NCBI GenBank assembly: GCA_947585615.1
Contig: CANPXD010000008.1
Coordinates: 1-40,690 of the forward strand
Direction: 5' to 3'
Source: an uncultured Clostridia bacterium
GTDB taxonomy: Bacteria > Bacillota > Clostridia > Oscillospirales > Acutalibacteraceae
DNA length: 40,690 bases
Part shown: piece by piece, positions 7,750-15,784 of the stretch
Position numbering within the stretch: position 1 is the stretch's first letter
Layout of the letters: each line of letters opens with the position of its first letter
The notes under the pieces: generated by a model
Database searches by the model: none
Seen by the model: only the letters and a program-made list of their open reading frames with translations
What the model was told of the DNA's origin: nothing
Made by a program: the position numbers and the translations under genes

Positions 7750-9528
7750 TTATCTTGAAATATCTATTGCAGGATTTTTCGGTGTGTATGAGCCTGTTTC
7801 AAGCCTCCAGACAGTATTTCCGTTTTCGTCCTGCTCAACAGGTGAAAATCCCATACGCGAATAAAAATCCTTAACCATACCGTTTTTCGCTGTCGGATAA
7901 TAGTAGCCGATAATCGCTTTCATACCGTCTTTCTGTGCGTCGCTCACAAGGGTGTCGAGCATTGCATCCTCCATACCGCGCTTTAAAACACGACAGCTCA
8001 TAAGCCACAGTCTCATATGAAGCTCGTCTGCGATTTTTTCTCCGGCAACAACGCTTACAACTCCGTTGTCTCCGAATTTATCCTCCAGCTTGCCGTAAAG
8101 GCAGAGATAATCGGAAGACTCCGCCATTTTCGTTATATCGCTTTCCGAGCAGCGAAGCGTCGTTAAATTGAACTGATTGCTTTTGTTCGTAAGCTGCGCA
8201 ATCCGCTGCATATATATCGGTTCAAAATTGCGTATGACCGCTTTCATATCAAGACTTTTCAGGAAGTCCTCATAATTACCGACCGACTGCTCAAGTTTTG
8301 CCCTCTGCTGATTTGCCTTATACATTTCCACACGTGATAAATCGTCGCTTGAAAGAGACGTGACCTCAAAATAACCGCCGCGGTCAATCATACGTATATA
8401 GTTTTCAACATTGTCCATCGGCAAAACGGCAACGCCGAAGCCGGCCTGTTTCATAATTTCGCGCTCGGTGGGATTATCGTCGGCAAAAACAAAGCTGTCG
8501 ATTCCAAGATTCAGTTCTGCCGCTATATTCAGCATATTTCTGTCCTTGTTTTCCCAGTTTGCTTTGATATTTACAAAATCATCAGGCTTCAGAATGCCAT
8601 CGGGATGATTCAGACCGGCGATTGCGTTTTCTTCATCGTTTTTACTGTTTACGGCAAGCAGAACGCCTATTGATTTCAGATCCTTGACGTATTTCTGAAA
8701 TTCACTGTAGATTTGACCCATCGGAACTTCAGGACCAATCTGAATTCCCTCAACGCCGTCATCGCCGACAACGCCGCCCCAGAGGGTATTGTCCAAATCA
8801 AGAACAAGCGTCTTTTTATTTTTTCCGTAAATACTCTTTATTATGTCTGCAATGCTTTTTGCAAGCGAGGGAACTGCGTCAAGGCAAAGACTGTATTTAT
8901 ACATATTCCAGTACAGCGGATTGCTCCAAGCCTCAAGACCGTAGCAGGCGGCAAGATAATCTATATCGTTTATATAAAAATTTCTGTGTTCCTGCGCGTA
9001 CCCGTACAAAAGCTGGTTCAGACGTGAAATATAATTCGTTTTTCCCCTGAAGTCCGAAATATCGCTGTTTCCTAAAAGGCGGTAGTTCGGACGGTCGAAG
9101 TTATTCTGGATTATCGGGCAGGCATAACGCTCCTCAATCTTTGCCCACATCAGGGAAAAATGATTGAATTCCTCATCAAGCAGAGCCTCGGTTTCCCCGG
9201 GAGTGCTCTGCACAGTCGGAAAATTGGTTATGTTGCGCCAATTCGTGTGAATATAAACAATATCCGGCTTAAACGAATCCAGTTCCTCGTTTCCGAAAAC
9301 CGCGTCCTGCCAATACTGCGCGTATTCCGACTGATAAAAAACAGGTTTGATACCGTAATTGAGAAGAAAAAGCTCAAGCTGATCCACGATCTCATTTGTT
9401 GTTGAACCGCCCAGCACGGCAACACGTTTCTCAATAAAGGCCGTGCCGTTTGCCAGCAATTCCTTTTTTATTCTGATTTTTTTGCGAAGCAGCGTTTTGC
9501 TGTCTATCGGATATTCCAGAATCTCCAT
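7750..9528 (-). CDS. FkbH-like HAD-IIIC protein (putative glyceryl-ACP loading enzyme)
   Basis: About 592 residues, the long form of the FkbH family. The N-terminal ~240 residues contain a Rossmann/SGNH-like start (RVAVLGGSTTNE). Then comes the HAD domain: TLVLDLDNTLWGG (motif I, Asp pair near 244 and 246), VNSKND (motif II, ~293-298) and FADDNPTERE (motif IV, ~348-357). The C-terminal ~150 residues look like a GNAT-type domain (LWLMSCRVLKRGMEDAML, then FYSRMGF). Known relatives convert 1,3-bisphosphoglycerate to glyceryl-S-ACP in polyketide pathways. I prefer the second Met because GGAG lies 6 nt upstream. First gene of the cassette. That it makes glyceryl-ACP here is inference. Confidence 0.87.
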   Translation of the reverse strand: MEILEYPIDSKTLLRKKIRIKKELLANGTAFIEKRVAVLGGSTTNEIVDQLELFLLNYGIKPVFYQSEYAQYWQDAVFGNEELDSFKPDIVYIHTNWRNITNFPTVQSTPGETEALLDEEFNHFSLMWAKIEERYACPIIQNNFDRPNYRLLGNSDISDFRGKTNYISRLNQLLYGYAQEHRNFYINDIDYLAACYGLEAWSNPLYWNMYKYSLCLDAVPSLAKSIADIIKSIYGKNKKTLVLDLDNTLWGGVVGDDGVEGIQIGPEVPMGQIYSEFQKYVKDLKSIGVLLAVNSKNDEENAIAGLNHPDGILKPDDFVNIKANWENKDRNMLNIAAELNLGIDSFVFADDNPTEREIMKQAGFGVAVLPMDNVENYIRMIDRGGYFEVTSLSSDDLSRVEMYKANQQRAKLEQSVGNYEDFLKSLDMKAVIRNFEPIYMQRIAQLTNKSNQFNLTTLRCSESDITKMAESSDYLCLYGKLEDKFGDNGVVSVVAGEKIADELHMRLWLMSCRVLKRGMEDAMLDTLVSDAQKDGMKAIIGYYYPTAKNGMVKDFYSRMGFSPVEQDENGNTVWRLETGSYTPKNPAIDISR

Positions 9529-9573
9529 AAAAATCTCCATTTAAATAGTTTATAATTATAATAGGCGATTTGC

Positions 9574-9602
9574 ATTATATCACAGTATTTTAGCGTTTTC
9601 AA
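9574..9602 (-). promoter_or_regulatory. Sigma-A-type promoter of the acyl-transfer operon
   Basis: On the minus strand TTGAAA (9597-9602), 17 nt, TATAAT (9574-9579), about 45 nt before the FkbH-like start. No other good promoter is obvious in the tightly packed seven-gene run downstream, so one transcript is likely. Confidence 0.7.
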
Positions 9603-9687
9603 TATATTAATAAATAATTAATATTTTAAAATATTGTCAAACAGGCGGATTTTTCATCAACCGTAAATAGCGTTCACGGCAGAATAA

Positions 9688-9725
9688 AAGCAGCCGCGAA
9701 ATGCAAAAACACACCGCGGCTGCTT
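9688..9725. terminator. Bidirectional-type terminator after larE
   Basis: AAGCAGCCGCG pairs with CGCGGCTGCTT around a ~16 nt loop. The T-run is strong on the plus strand (TTTTTT) and TTTT-A-TT on the minus strand. It follows the larE stop and separates that operon from the acyl-transfer cassette. Confidence 0.75.
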
Positions 9726-9727
9726 TT

Positions 9728-10549
9728 TTATTCTTTTTCACCGAGCAAGGAAAGCGTTTCGTTCATACTGCCTGTACGGTAGCCTGTAAGATCCATTGTG
9801 ACATACAAAAAACCGTATTTTTTGAATTCGGATACGATCCTCTCTCTGTTTTTCAACAGACGTTCAAATTCTTCGGGGCTGACCTCTATTCTCGCAAGAT
9901 TATTATGTATCCGCACTCTCACCTGGCTGAATTTCAGATCAATCAGAAGTTGCTCCGCTCTATCGACCATTGCAAGCTTTTCTCTGCTTATCGTCTCACC
10001 GTAAACAAAGCGAGATGAAAGGCAGGCAAATGACGGTTTGTTCCAGGTCGGAAGTCCTATATCCTTTGAAAGAGCACGTATATCCTCCTTGGACAGTCCT
10101 GCCTCCATAAGCGGACTTTTAACGTTTAGTTCCCTGACTGCGGTCATTCCGGGTCTGTAATCACCGACGTCATCTGTGTTCGAGCCTTCGGCGATATTTT
10201 TTATTCCGTTTTCCGCAGCGATTTTTATTATTTTTGAAAAAAGATTTTTCTTGCATAGATAGCATCTGTTGACGGGATTTTTGCGAAAGCCCTCCATTTC
10301 AAGTTCATTGGAGTCAACAATTATATGCCTTATCTTTTCTTTTGCGCAAAACCGAACGGTCTCGTCAAGCTCACGCTTCGGAAATGTGCATGATCGCGCC
10401 GTTACCGCAATTACCCGATTACCCAAAACATCGTGGGCGGCTTTGAGAAGAAAAGTTGAATCCACTCCGCCCGAAAAAGCAACGGCAACGCTCCCGAGAG
10501 ACTTTAAATATTCTTTCAGTCTGTTAAATTTTTCCTGTAGATTATCCAT
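9728..10549 (-). CDS. larE: LarE-type ATP-dependent sacrificial sulfur transferase
   Basis: 273 residues, normal for LarE. The PP-loop AFSGGVDSTFL is at residues 24-34, NRCYLCKKNLF at 95-104, the GSNTDD segment at 122-127 and KPSFACLSSRF at 171-181. In Lactobacillus plantarum LarE the Cys176 of the equivalent segment donates its sulfur to the nickel-pincer cofactor of lactate racemase; the Cys here is also residue 176. The ATG follows the tcdA stop directly. No larA, larB or larC is in the window, so the target enzyme lies elsewhere or the protein has another sulfur-transfer role. Family assignment is secure. Confidence 0.9.
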   Translation of the reverse strand: MDNLQEKFNRLKEYLKSLGSVAVAFSGGVDSTFLLKAAHDVLGNRVIAVTARSCTFPKRELDETVRFCAKEKIRHIIVDSNELEMEGFRKNPVNRCYLCKKNLFSKIIKIAAENGIKNIAEGSNTDDVGDYRPGMTAVRELNVKSPLMEAGLSKEDIRALSKDIGLPTWNKPSFACLSSRFVYGETISREKLAMVDRAEQLLIDLKFSQVRVRIHNNLARIEVSPEEFERLLKNRERIVSEFKKYGFLYVTMDLTGYRTGSMNETLSLLGEKE

Positions 10550-11293
10550 TCAGCAGTTGTTTTTCACTCCCGTCAAATCCTTTATAACCTCGCCTGCAAT
10601 TATCAAACCGGCAACACCCGGAACAAAAGAGCAGCTGCCGGGCGTCTGCCTTTTAATGTGTTCCGTTTCAGCGGAGCTGCCGCATCGTTCAGCATCGGCG
10701 GCAAGTGTCATAGCAGGCTCTTTTGAATAGACCGTTTTCAGCTTTTTGATTCCGCGCTTTTTCAGTTCGTGCCGCATTACCCTCGCAAGAGGACACACGG
10801 AGGTATCATATAGATCGGCAACCTCAAACGCTGCCGCGTCGAGTTTATTTCCTGCTCCCATTGAGCTTATGATCGGCGTGTCCGCCTTTTGCGCGTTCTC
10901 AGCGAGCAGCAGTTTTGCCGAAACCGTGTCTACAGCGTCAACAATATAGTCATACTGCGTAAAATCAAAGCTGTCTGCCGTTTCCCCTATGTAAAAAATC
11001 TTGTGTTTTTTTATACGGACATCGGGATTGATTTCAAGCAATCGTTCTTCCGCGGCGTCAACCTTATACTGTCCGACAGTCCTGTGCGTCGCAAAAATCT
11101 GACGGTTGATATTTGACAGGCAGACTTTGTCGTCATCAATAAGATCAACCGCCCCGATTCCGCCTCTTACAAGCGCTTCGGCGGCCTGTCCTCCGACTCC
11201 GCCTATTCCGAAAACCGCGACACGGCAGTGAGACAGAATTTTCAAAGCCTCGCTTCCGAGAAGCATTTTCGTTCTTGAAAACTGATTTTCCAT
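10550..11293 (-). CDS. tcdA: tRNA threonylcarbamoyladenosine dehydratase TcdA (CsdL), ThiF/E1-like
   Basis: 247 residues. VAVFGIGGVGGQAAEAL (ATP-binding GxGGxG at ~29-34) and VCLSNINRQIFA are E1/ThiF-family motifs. The segment TSVCPLARVMRHELKKRGI and the late SCSFVPGVAGLIIAG helix are typical of TcdA, which uses ATP to cyclise t6A37 to ct6A in tRNAs. An AAAGGAT ribosome site overlaps the trxB stop. It sits between trxB and larE in one operon. The tsaD gene needed for t6A, the substrate, is also in this window but in a separate unit. Confidence 0.9.
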   Translation of the reverse strand: MENQFSRTKMLLGSEALKILSHCRVAVFGIGGVGGQAAEALVRGGIGAVDLIDDDKVCLSNINRQIFATHRTVGQYKVDAAEERLLEINPDVRIKKHKIFYIGETADSFDFTQYDYIVDAVDTVSAKLLLAENAQKADTPIISSMGAGNKLDAAAFEVADLYDTSVCPLARVMRHELKKRGIKKLKTVYSKEPAMTLAADAERCGSSAETEHIKRQTPGSCSFVPGVAGLIIAGEVIKDLTGVKNNC

Positions 11294-11295
11294 AA

Positions 11296-12201
11296 CTAAT
11301 CCTTTAAATAATCCGTTACGCCGGCAACGGCATTTGCTCCGTCCGCAACAGCGGTCACAAGCTGACGAAGCTGTTTTTTTCTTATATCTCCTGCAGCAAA
11401 AATTCCGCCCACCGCCGTTTTGCAGTCCTCTCCCGCGACAACATATCCGTTATCAAAATCAAGCGGCAGACCGCTGAGATAAGCTGTTGCCGGTTCTGAG
11501 CCTACGGCAATAAACACCGCGCTCGCAGCCATATGCCTGTTCCCGTCGGCAGTTTGTATATCTGCGCCGTCAACTCTTTCTTCGCCCGTTATTTTATTCA
11601 GCGTCGCATTACATATAATATTAACATTATCCTTTTCCCGCAGAAGCTCTACTCTTGTTTTCGGAGCACGGAAAACGTCCCTGCGGTGAACAAGCGTTAC
11701 ACTTTTGCAGATTGAGGAAAGATACAGAGCGTCCTCAACGGCTGTGTCGCCGCCGCCTATAACAAAAACGTCTTTTCCCTCAAAAAAAGCTCCGTCGCAT
11801 ACCGCACAGTAGGACACGCCTCTGCCGAGCAGAGTTTTCTCTCCGTCAACCCCGAGTTTTCTCGGCGAAGCGCCCGTGGCGGCAATAACGGTTTTGGCGC
11901 GCACGGAATCTCCAGAATGAAGCAGTATTTCCTTATAATCTGCACAGTTCCTGACTTCGTCAACAATCGCAAATACGATTTTTGCACCGAGTGAAACGGC
12001 ATGGCTCTTGATTGCCTCGCCGAGATCCGCACCGCTTATATTCGGAAGACCCGGATAATTTTCAACAGTATGCGCGGAGGTAATCTGTCCTCCTCCCCAG
12101 CCGTCCTGCTCAAGGATAACGAAATCAAGACCTGCCCTTGCAGCGTAAACGGCGGCAGTCAGTCCTGCCGCGCCGCCGCCTATAATCACAAGATCATACA
12201 T
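11296..12201 (-). CDS. trxB: Thioredoxin-disulfide reductase
   Basis: About 301 residues from MYDLVIIGGGAAG, the FAD dinucleotide motif. The redox pair is CAVCDG (Cys132, Cys135), followed by the NADPH motif VFVIGGGDTAVEDA and the FAD-binding AAGDIR near the C-terminus. All parts of a low-molecular-weight TrxB are present. I chose this start over an earlier Met (twelve residues upstream) because the family begins at the FAD motif and a GGGGTG site precedes it. It reduces thioredoxin with NADPH. It lies 74 nt after trxA and 2 nt before tcdA. Confidence 0.95.
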   Translation of the reverse strand: MYDLVIIGGGAAGLTAAVYAARAGLDFVILEQDGWGGGQITSAHTVENYPGLPNISGADLGEAIKSHAVSLGAKIVFAIVDEVRNCADYKEILLHSGDSVRAKTVIAATGASPRKLGVDGEKTLLGRGVSYCAVCDGAFFEGKDVFVIGGGDTAVEDALYLSSICKSVTLVHRRDVFRAPKTRVELLREKDNVNIICNATLNKITGEERVDGADIQTADGNRHMAASAVFIAVGSEPATAYLSGLPLDFDNGYVVAGEDCKTAVGGIFAAGDIRKKQLRQLVTAVADGANAVAGVTDYLKD

Positions 12202-12275
12202 CAGTCGAAACACCCCGCCAAACCGTCCGACAGGCAAAATTTCAAGTGTCTTGCCCGCGGGCGGTTCAAATATGC

Positions 12276-12581
12276 TTAAATTCCATTTTCAATAAAATGA
12301 TTAACCGTTTCGGCGTCCGCCGCACCTCTCAGGCGGCTTATCTCCGTACCGTCCTTGAATATTATAAGTGTGGGCACTGCCTCAACGTCAAATTTGTCAA
12401 TACATTCGGGGCAGTCTGAAATATTTACTCTAACAAATTTCAGTGCGTCTCCGAAATCCTCCTCCGCCTTGCTGATAATCGGCGCAATTCTTCTGCAGGG
12501 AGCACAGCCGTCCTTATAAAAATCCACAAGAACGGGCAGTCCGCCGCTTTCTTCAAAAGCATGATAGAGATTTTCTGCCAT
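12276..12581 (-). CDS. trxA: Thioredoxin with atypical GCAPC active site
   Basis: About 101 residues, one thioredoxin domain. The active site reads FYKDGCAPCRRIAP (Cys26, Cys29) instead of the usual WCGPC: Gly replaces Trp and Ala replaces the central Gly. The cis-Pro loop is intact (EAVPTLIIFKDG). It starts at the ATG at 12581 with a GGTGA site 6-7 nt upstream; GTG or TTG a few codons earlier are alternatives. Placed directly before trxB, so it is the likely partner of that reductase. The altered motif may shift redox potential or partner choice. Confidence 0.9.
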   Translation of the reverse strand: MAENLYHAFEESGGLPVLVDFYKDGCAPCRRIAPIISKAEEDFGDALKFVRVNISDCPECIDKFDVEAVPTLIIFKDGTEISRLRGAADAETVNHFIENGI

Positions 12582-12638
12582 TTCAGTCACCAATCCTTAA
12601 TCAACGTTGTTCGATTTTCCGTTGCTTAAACAATTAAA

Positions 12639-12667
12639 TTAATAAATTTCGTCTAAAAATATGACAA
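12639..12667 (-). promoter_or_regulatory. Candidate promoter of the trxA-trxB-tcdA-larE operon
   Basis: On the minus strand TTGTCA (12662-12667), 17 nt, TATTAA (12639-12644). The -10 box is imperfect, so this is moderate evidence. The rest of 12582-12765 is AT-rich spacer, and I see no clear terminator for the upstream glycosidase gene. Confidence 0.45.
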
Positions 12668-12765
12668 TTATATTTTATACCGTTTCGGACGAAAATTCAT
12701 AGGAATATTACGGAAATCGTTTTCTTCGCACTGAAAGGCACAAGCGCAATTCCAGACTGAAAAGT

Positions 12766-15492
12766 TTAACCTTTTGAAATTCTGACCACTGTTGCTGAAT
12801 ACTTCGGCACCGTGTAATTGAATTTTTCAGAGACCCCCGAAACAGAAAGTTCCTCCATAACGCACGTTTCTTTCTCTCCGAGAACATTTTCATCGGAAGT
12901 GCTTTCACCTGCTACCTGATAAATGGCGGCAGTATCGCCTATGCTGTCCGCGCCGGAAATGTCGATTGCAAAGGTACGCTCGGAAGCGGTCGTGTTCACA
13001 AGTTTTACAATTATATCTCCGCTGCTGTCGGTGCTTACAACCTGGTAAGCCTCTGCCTCAGCGGGAGAAATTGCGTCGTAATCAACATAAAGTTCGTTGT
13101 CTACATAGCACTTTACGTGCGTGCCGCTGACATTGACCTTGAGCTTGTAGGTTTTTCCCGTTTCCGCCGTAAACGGCTTTTCGGTTCCCGCGAGCTGACC
13201 TGTCTTTATTCCGTTTTGCAGATGCTGCAGACAGGAAACCGTGTTTTCCCAGCCTCCGAGATTCCAGAAAAAGTTCGTTTTGCTGTCCTGAACCGCAAAC
13301 GGGATAAGGAATCCCTCTGTTCCGTCAAGCTTCGTTGCCTCAACGGTGAACGTGTAATTTGACCAGTCGCTCTCTCCGAAGTAAACAACAGAGCCGATTT
13401 CGCTGTACGCCATTTCCGTTGTCGCCTGGCGCAGTTTGCCGTCCGTAACCTTAAATTTACCGTCGGAAACGCGCTCCCAATTTTTTTTGAACGCGCCGCC
13501 GGAGGAAAAATCCTCCTCTCCGAGAACTTCGCCTGTGTCATTATTCACGATTTTGACGTTGTCAAATTCAGCGGACGTGTACCATGTTCCGACTCCGACT
13601 TTGCCCGAAAGACCCTTTTCATAAAGCGAAGCGCCGCCAAGCTCCGATGAAAGAAGCTTTGAGCCTGTATTGAGCGAGAACATTTTTTGTATGTAATAGT
13701 TCACGGATCCCACGCTTGAGCTGTTGTTGAACCAGATAAGATCGGGCGCCCAATGCCTTGCGGTAGTGCTGCTGAAAAGAGGAGCATACGCCGCCATTTT
13801 CACTATGTCGCCGTTTCTTTCAAGCCCTGTCATATACGCCGCCTCTGCAAGCGCCGAGTTGAGATTGTTAGACCAAGAGGCATATTCTCCGAGGAAAACG
13901 TTTATAGCTCCACCGTACTGCGTATCGGTCATTTCGGAAACGGCTCTTCTGTAGTTGTTTTCATCATAATAATCGGTGTTTTTAAGAAACCACTCGGGAT
14001 TATTGTAATAATGGTGATCGGTAGCGCCCGCAAAATCAGACGCGTTTTCACTGCCCGCAAGCTGTTCCTTCGCATATTCATAAGAGGAAAGATAATTTTC
14101 ACCGCCTGCCGCAGAAGCTCCCGACGAATAAATCAGTTCCAGTCCCTCATATAATTCGGGGTTTTTCGCCTTTGCGGAGTTGAACGCGTCAAGAAACGCC
14201 TGATAGCGGACAAAATAATCATTTCCCTCGTTTTCGTTTCCTATACAGATATATTTAAGTTCAAACGGCTCCGCGTGACCCATATCGACCCTCACTTTAC
14301 CCCATGTTGAAGACTCGTCGCCCCTGCAGAACTCAACAAGGTCGAGCATATCCTGAATGTACGAAGCGAATTCGGGTGAATTCATATCAACAGGCTCTTT
14401 GCCCCTCATCTGGCAGAAAAGTCCGCAGTTGAGAACGGGAACACCCACCGCGCCTATATCCTCCGCAAGCTGGAAATATTCATAAAATCCAAGTCCGTAG
14501 GTCATAAAGCTCGGCCACGGATCATCTGTCGCCGCGTGGTCTGTCCATATATTTTCACCCTGACTTCTCGCCGCAACATCACCGTATTTTCCGTTGAATT
14601 CAAGCGGCAGCCCGTCGCTTCCGACGCCTATGGAATCCTTCCAGTGATATGCCGTGCCGTCGTTTTCTCCCTCGATAACGCAGCCGCCGGGGAATCGCAG
14701 GAACTTCGGATGAAGTTCCTCAAGCAAAACGGCAAGATCCTTTCTCATTCCGTTTTCTCTGCCCTTATAGGTGTCGGCAGGGAAAAGTGAAACCATATCT
14801 ATGGCGGCGCTTCCGCCGTCAATAAGCACCTGAAGCGTTACGTTTTCGTTTGCCGCAGCCGATGATTTCAGCGAAAGGGAATATTTTGCCCATTCGCCTG
14901 TAATACTGTCTGTCTGCGCCTCGGCGGCAACCTTTTTGCCTGCCATAAGGCGCACGGTAACGGGGCCGCTGTAATTGTCAAGTCCCTTGGCATAAACGGA
15001 AAAATTGTAATCGGCGTCCTTTTCAACGGACATTCCCTCCATAAAGCCGAGATTTTCTATTCCGGCCTTATCGCCTGTACTGTTTGTGATAACAAGATAG
15101 TTCGTATTGTTTTCATTAAGGCAGTTTTCTGTATCATTGATTTTTACCTCTGTTTTCGCATCTCCCACAGTGCGCCAGCCATAAAGCTGGTCGCCTTCGG
15201 CAAGCTCGGAAAACTCAAACGAACGGTTTACCGCCTTTTCGGCATAAAGACCGCCGTCCGCAGCAAAATTAATGTCCTCAAAGAAAATGCCGAAAAGCAT
15301 ATCGCTTATATCATGAATTTCATTTGAAGCGTCAATGCTGAGTGTGTAATCTGCATTTTCGGCACTATATGCCGAAATTATATTCGCGTCCGCGTTTTTC
15401 CCTCCGAGTCCGCAGCCGCTGAGACATATTACCGAAACTGCAAGCACAACGGCTGTTGCAGGCTTCAGAAAAGAAAGTATTTTATGTTTCAT
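12766..15492 (-). CDS. Lipoprotein GH51-type alpha-L-arabinofuranosidase with carbohydrate-binding-like domains
   Basis: 908 residues. A lipoprotein signal ends in VICLSGC (lipid Cys27), so it sits on the outer surface. A GH51 start (MLFGIFFEDINFAADGGLYAE) at ~66-86 is split from the catalytic barrel by a CBM4/9-like jelly roll (~95-240). The barrel carries FLRFPGGC, ICIGNENEG (acid/base Glu420) and VFLGEYAS (nucleophile Glu536). A laminin-G/concanavalin-like segment (~630-800) is inserted before the final beta domain. It releases arabinose from arabinan or arabinoxylan. GGAG 8 nt upstream fixes the start. The gene has its own promoter and no neighbouring sugar genes. Confidence 0.92.
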   Translation of the reverse strand: MKHKILSFLKPATAVVLAVSVICLSGCGLGGKNADANIISAYSAENADYTLSIDASNEIHDISDMLFGIFFEDINFAADGGLYAEKAVNRSFEFSELAEGDQLYGWRTVGDAKTEVKINDTENCLNENNTNYLVITNSTGDKAGIENLGFMEGMSVEKDADYNFSVYAKGLDNYSGPVTVRLMAGKKVAAEAQTDSITGEWAKYSLSLKSSAAANENVTLQVLIDGGSAAIDMVSLFPADTYKGRENGMRKDLAVLLEELHPKFLRFPGGCVIEGENDGTAYHWKDSIGVGSDGLPLEFNGKYGDVAARSQGENIWTDHAATDDPWPSFMTYGLGFYEYFQLAEDIGAVGVPVLNCGLFCQMRGKEPVDMNSPEFASYIQDMLDLVEFCRGDESSTWGKVRVDMGHAEPFELKYICIGNENEGNDYFVRYQAFLDAFNSAKAKNPELYEGLELIYSSGASAAGGENYLSSYEYAKEQLAGSENASDFAGATDHHYYNNPEWFLKNTDYYDENNYRRAVSEMTDTQYGGAINVFLGEYASWSNNLNSALAEAAYMTGLERNGDIVKMAAYAPLFSSTTARHWAPDLIWFNNSSSVGSVNYYIQKMFSLNTGSKLLSSELGGASLYEKGLSGKVGVGTWYTSAEFDNVKIVNNDTGEVLGEEDFSSGGAFKKNWERVSDGKFKVTDGKLRQATTEMAYSEIGSVVYFGESDWSNYTFTVEATKLDGTEGFLIPFAVQDSKTNFFWNLGGWENTVSCLQHLQNGIKTGQLAGTEKPFTAETGKTYKLKVNVSGTHVKCYVDNELYVDYDAISPAEAEAYQVVSTDSSGDIIVKLVNTTASERTFAIDISGADSIGDTAAIYQVAGESTSDENVLGEKETCVMEELSVSGVSEKFNYTVPKYSATVVRISKG

Positions 15493-15523
15493 AATTACCG
15501 CTCCTTTCAAGCTTTTTCACTAT

Positions 15524-15553
15524 ATTTTACCATACGGCTTTACTAGAAATCAA
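15524..15553 (-). promoter_or_regulatory. Promoter of the GH51 arabinofuranosidase gene
   Basis: On the minus strand TTGATT (15548-15553), 18 nt, TAAAAT (15524-15529), about 30 nt before the start codon. Near-consensus but not perfect. Confidence 0.5.
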
Positions 15554-15610
15554 TATATTTGTTTCACTTACATATACTCTGCGGACAAATCAACCCGCTC
15601 TTCCGCCGCC

Positions 15611-15639
15611 TTGACAAACTTTCGTAATATATTTATAAT
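15611..15639 (+). promoter_or_regulatory. Perfect consensus sigma-A promoter before the TtcA-like gene
   Basis: TTGACA (15611-15616), exactly 17 nt, TATAAT (15634-15639). This predicts a transcript start near 15646 and an untranslated leader of about 140 nt. Confidence 0.85.
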
Positions 15640-15697
15640 AAACACGTGAATTTTATTCGGTTTTTCCGAAATATTCAGTTATTCTGCAGCAGAAATC

Positions 15698-15743
15698 AGA
15701 GCTGCCCTGCCGATGCTGTTTTTGCAGTGTCGGCTCTTTTTTT
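15698..15743 (+). terminator. Terminator-like hairpin inside the leader of the TtcA-like gene (candidate attenuator)
   Basis: GCCGATGCTG (15709-15718) pairs with CAGTGTCGGC (15725-15734), with two wobble pairs, and seven T follow at 15737-15743. This is upstream of the gene rather than after it, so it may act as an attenuator. Two alternative pairings are visible: GCAGC (15686-15690) with GCTGC (15701-15705), and CCGATG (15711-15716) with CATCGG (15768-15773), which overlaps the GGGGAG ribosome site. No known riboswitch class was recognised. Confidence 0.6.
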
Positions 15744-15784
15744 CGTATCGTTCAGAAATTGACAATCCATCGGGGAGAATTGAA

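Noticed and set aside
15713-15784. Earlier in-frame ATG upstream of the TtcA-like start
   Set aside because: It lies inside the leader hairpin and has no ribosome site; GGGGAG precedes the ATG at 15785.
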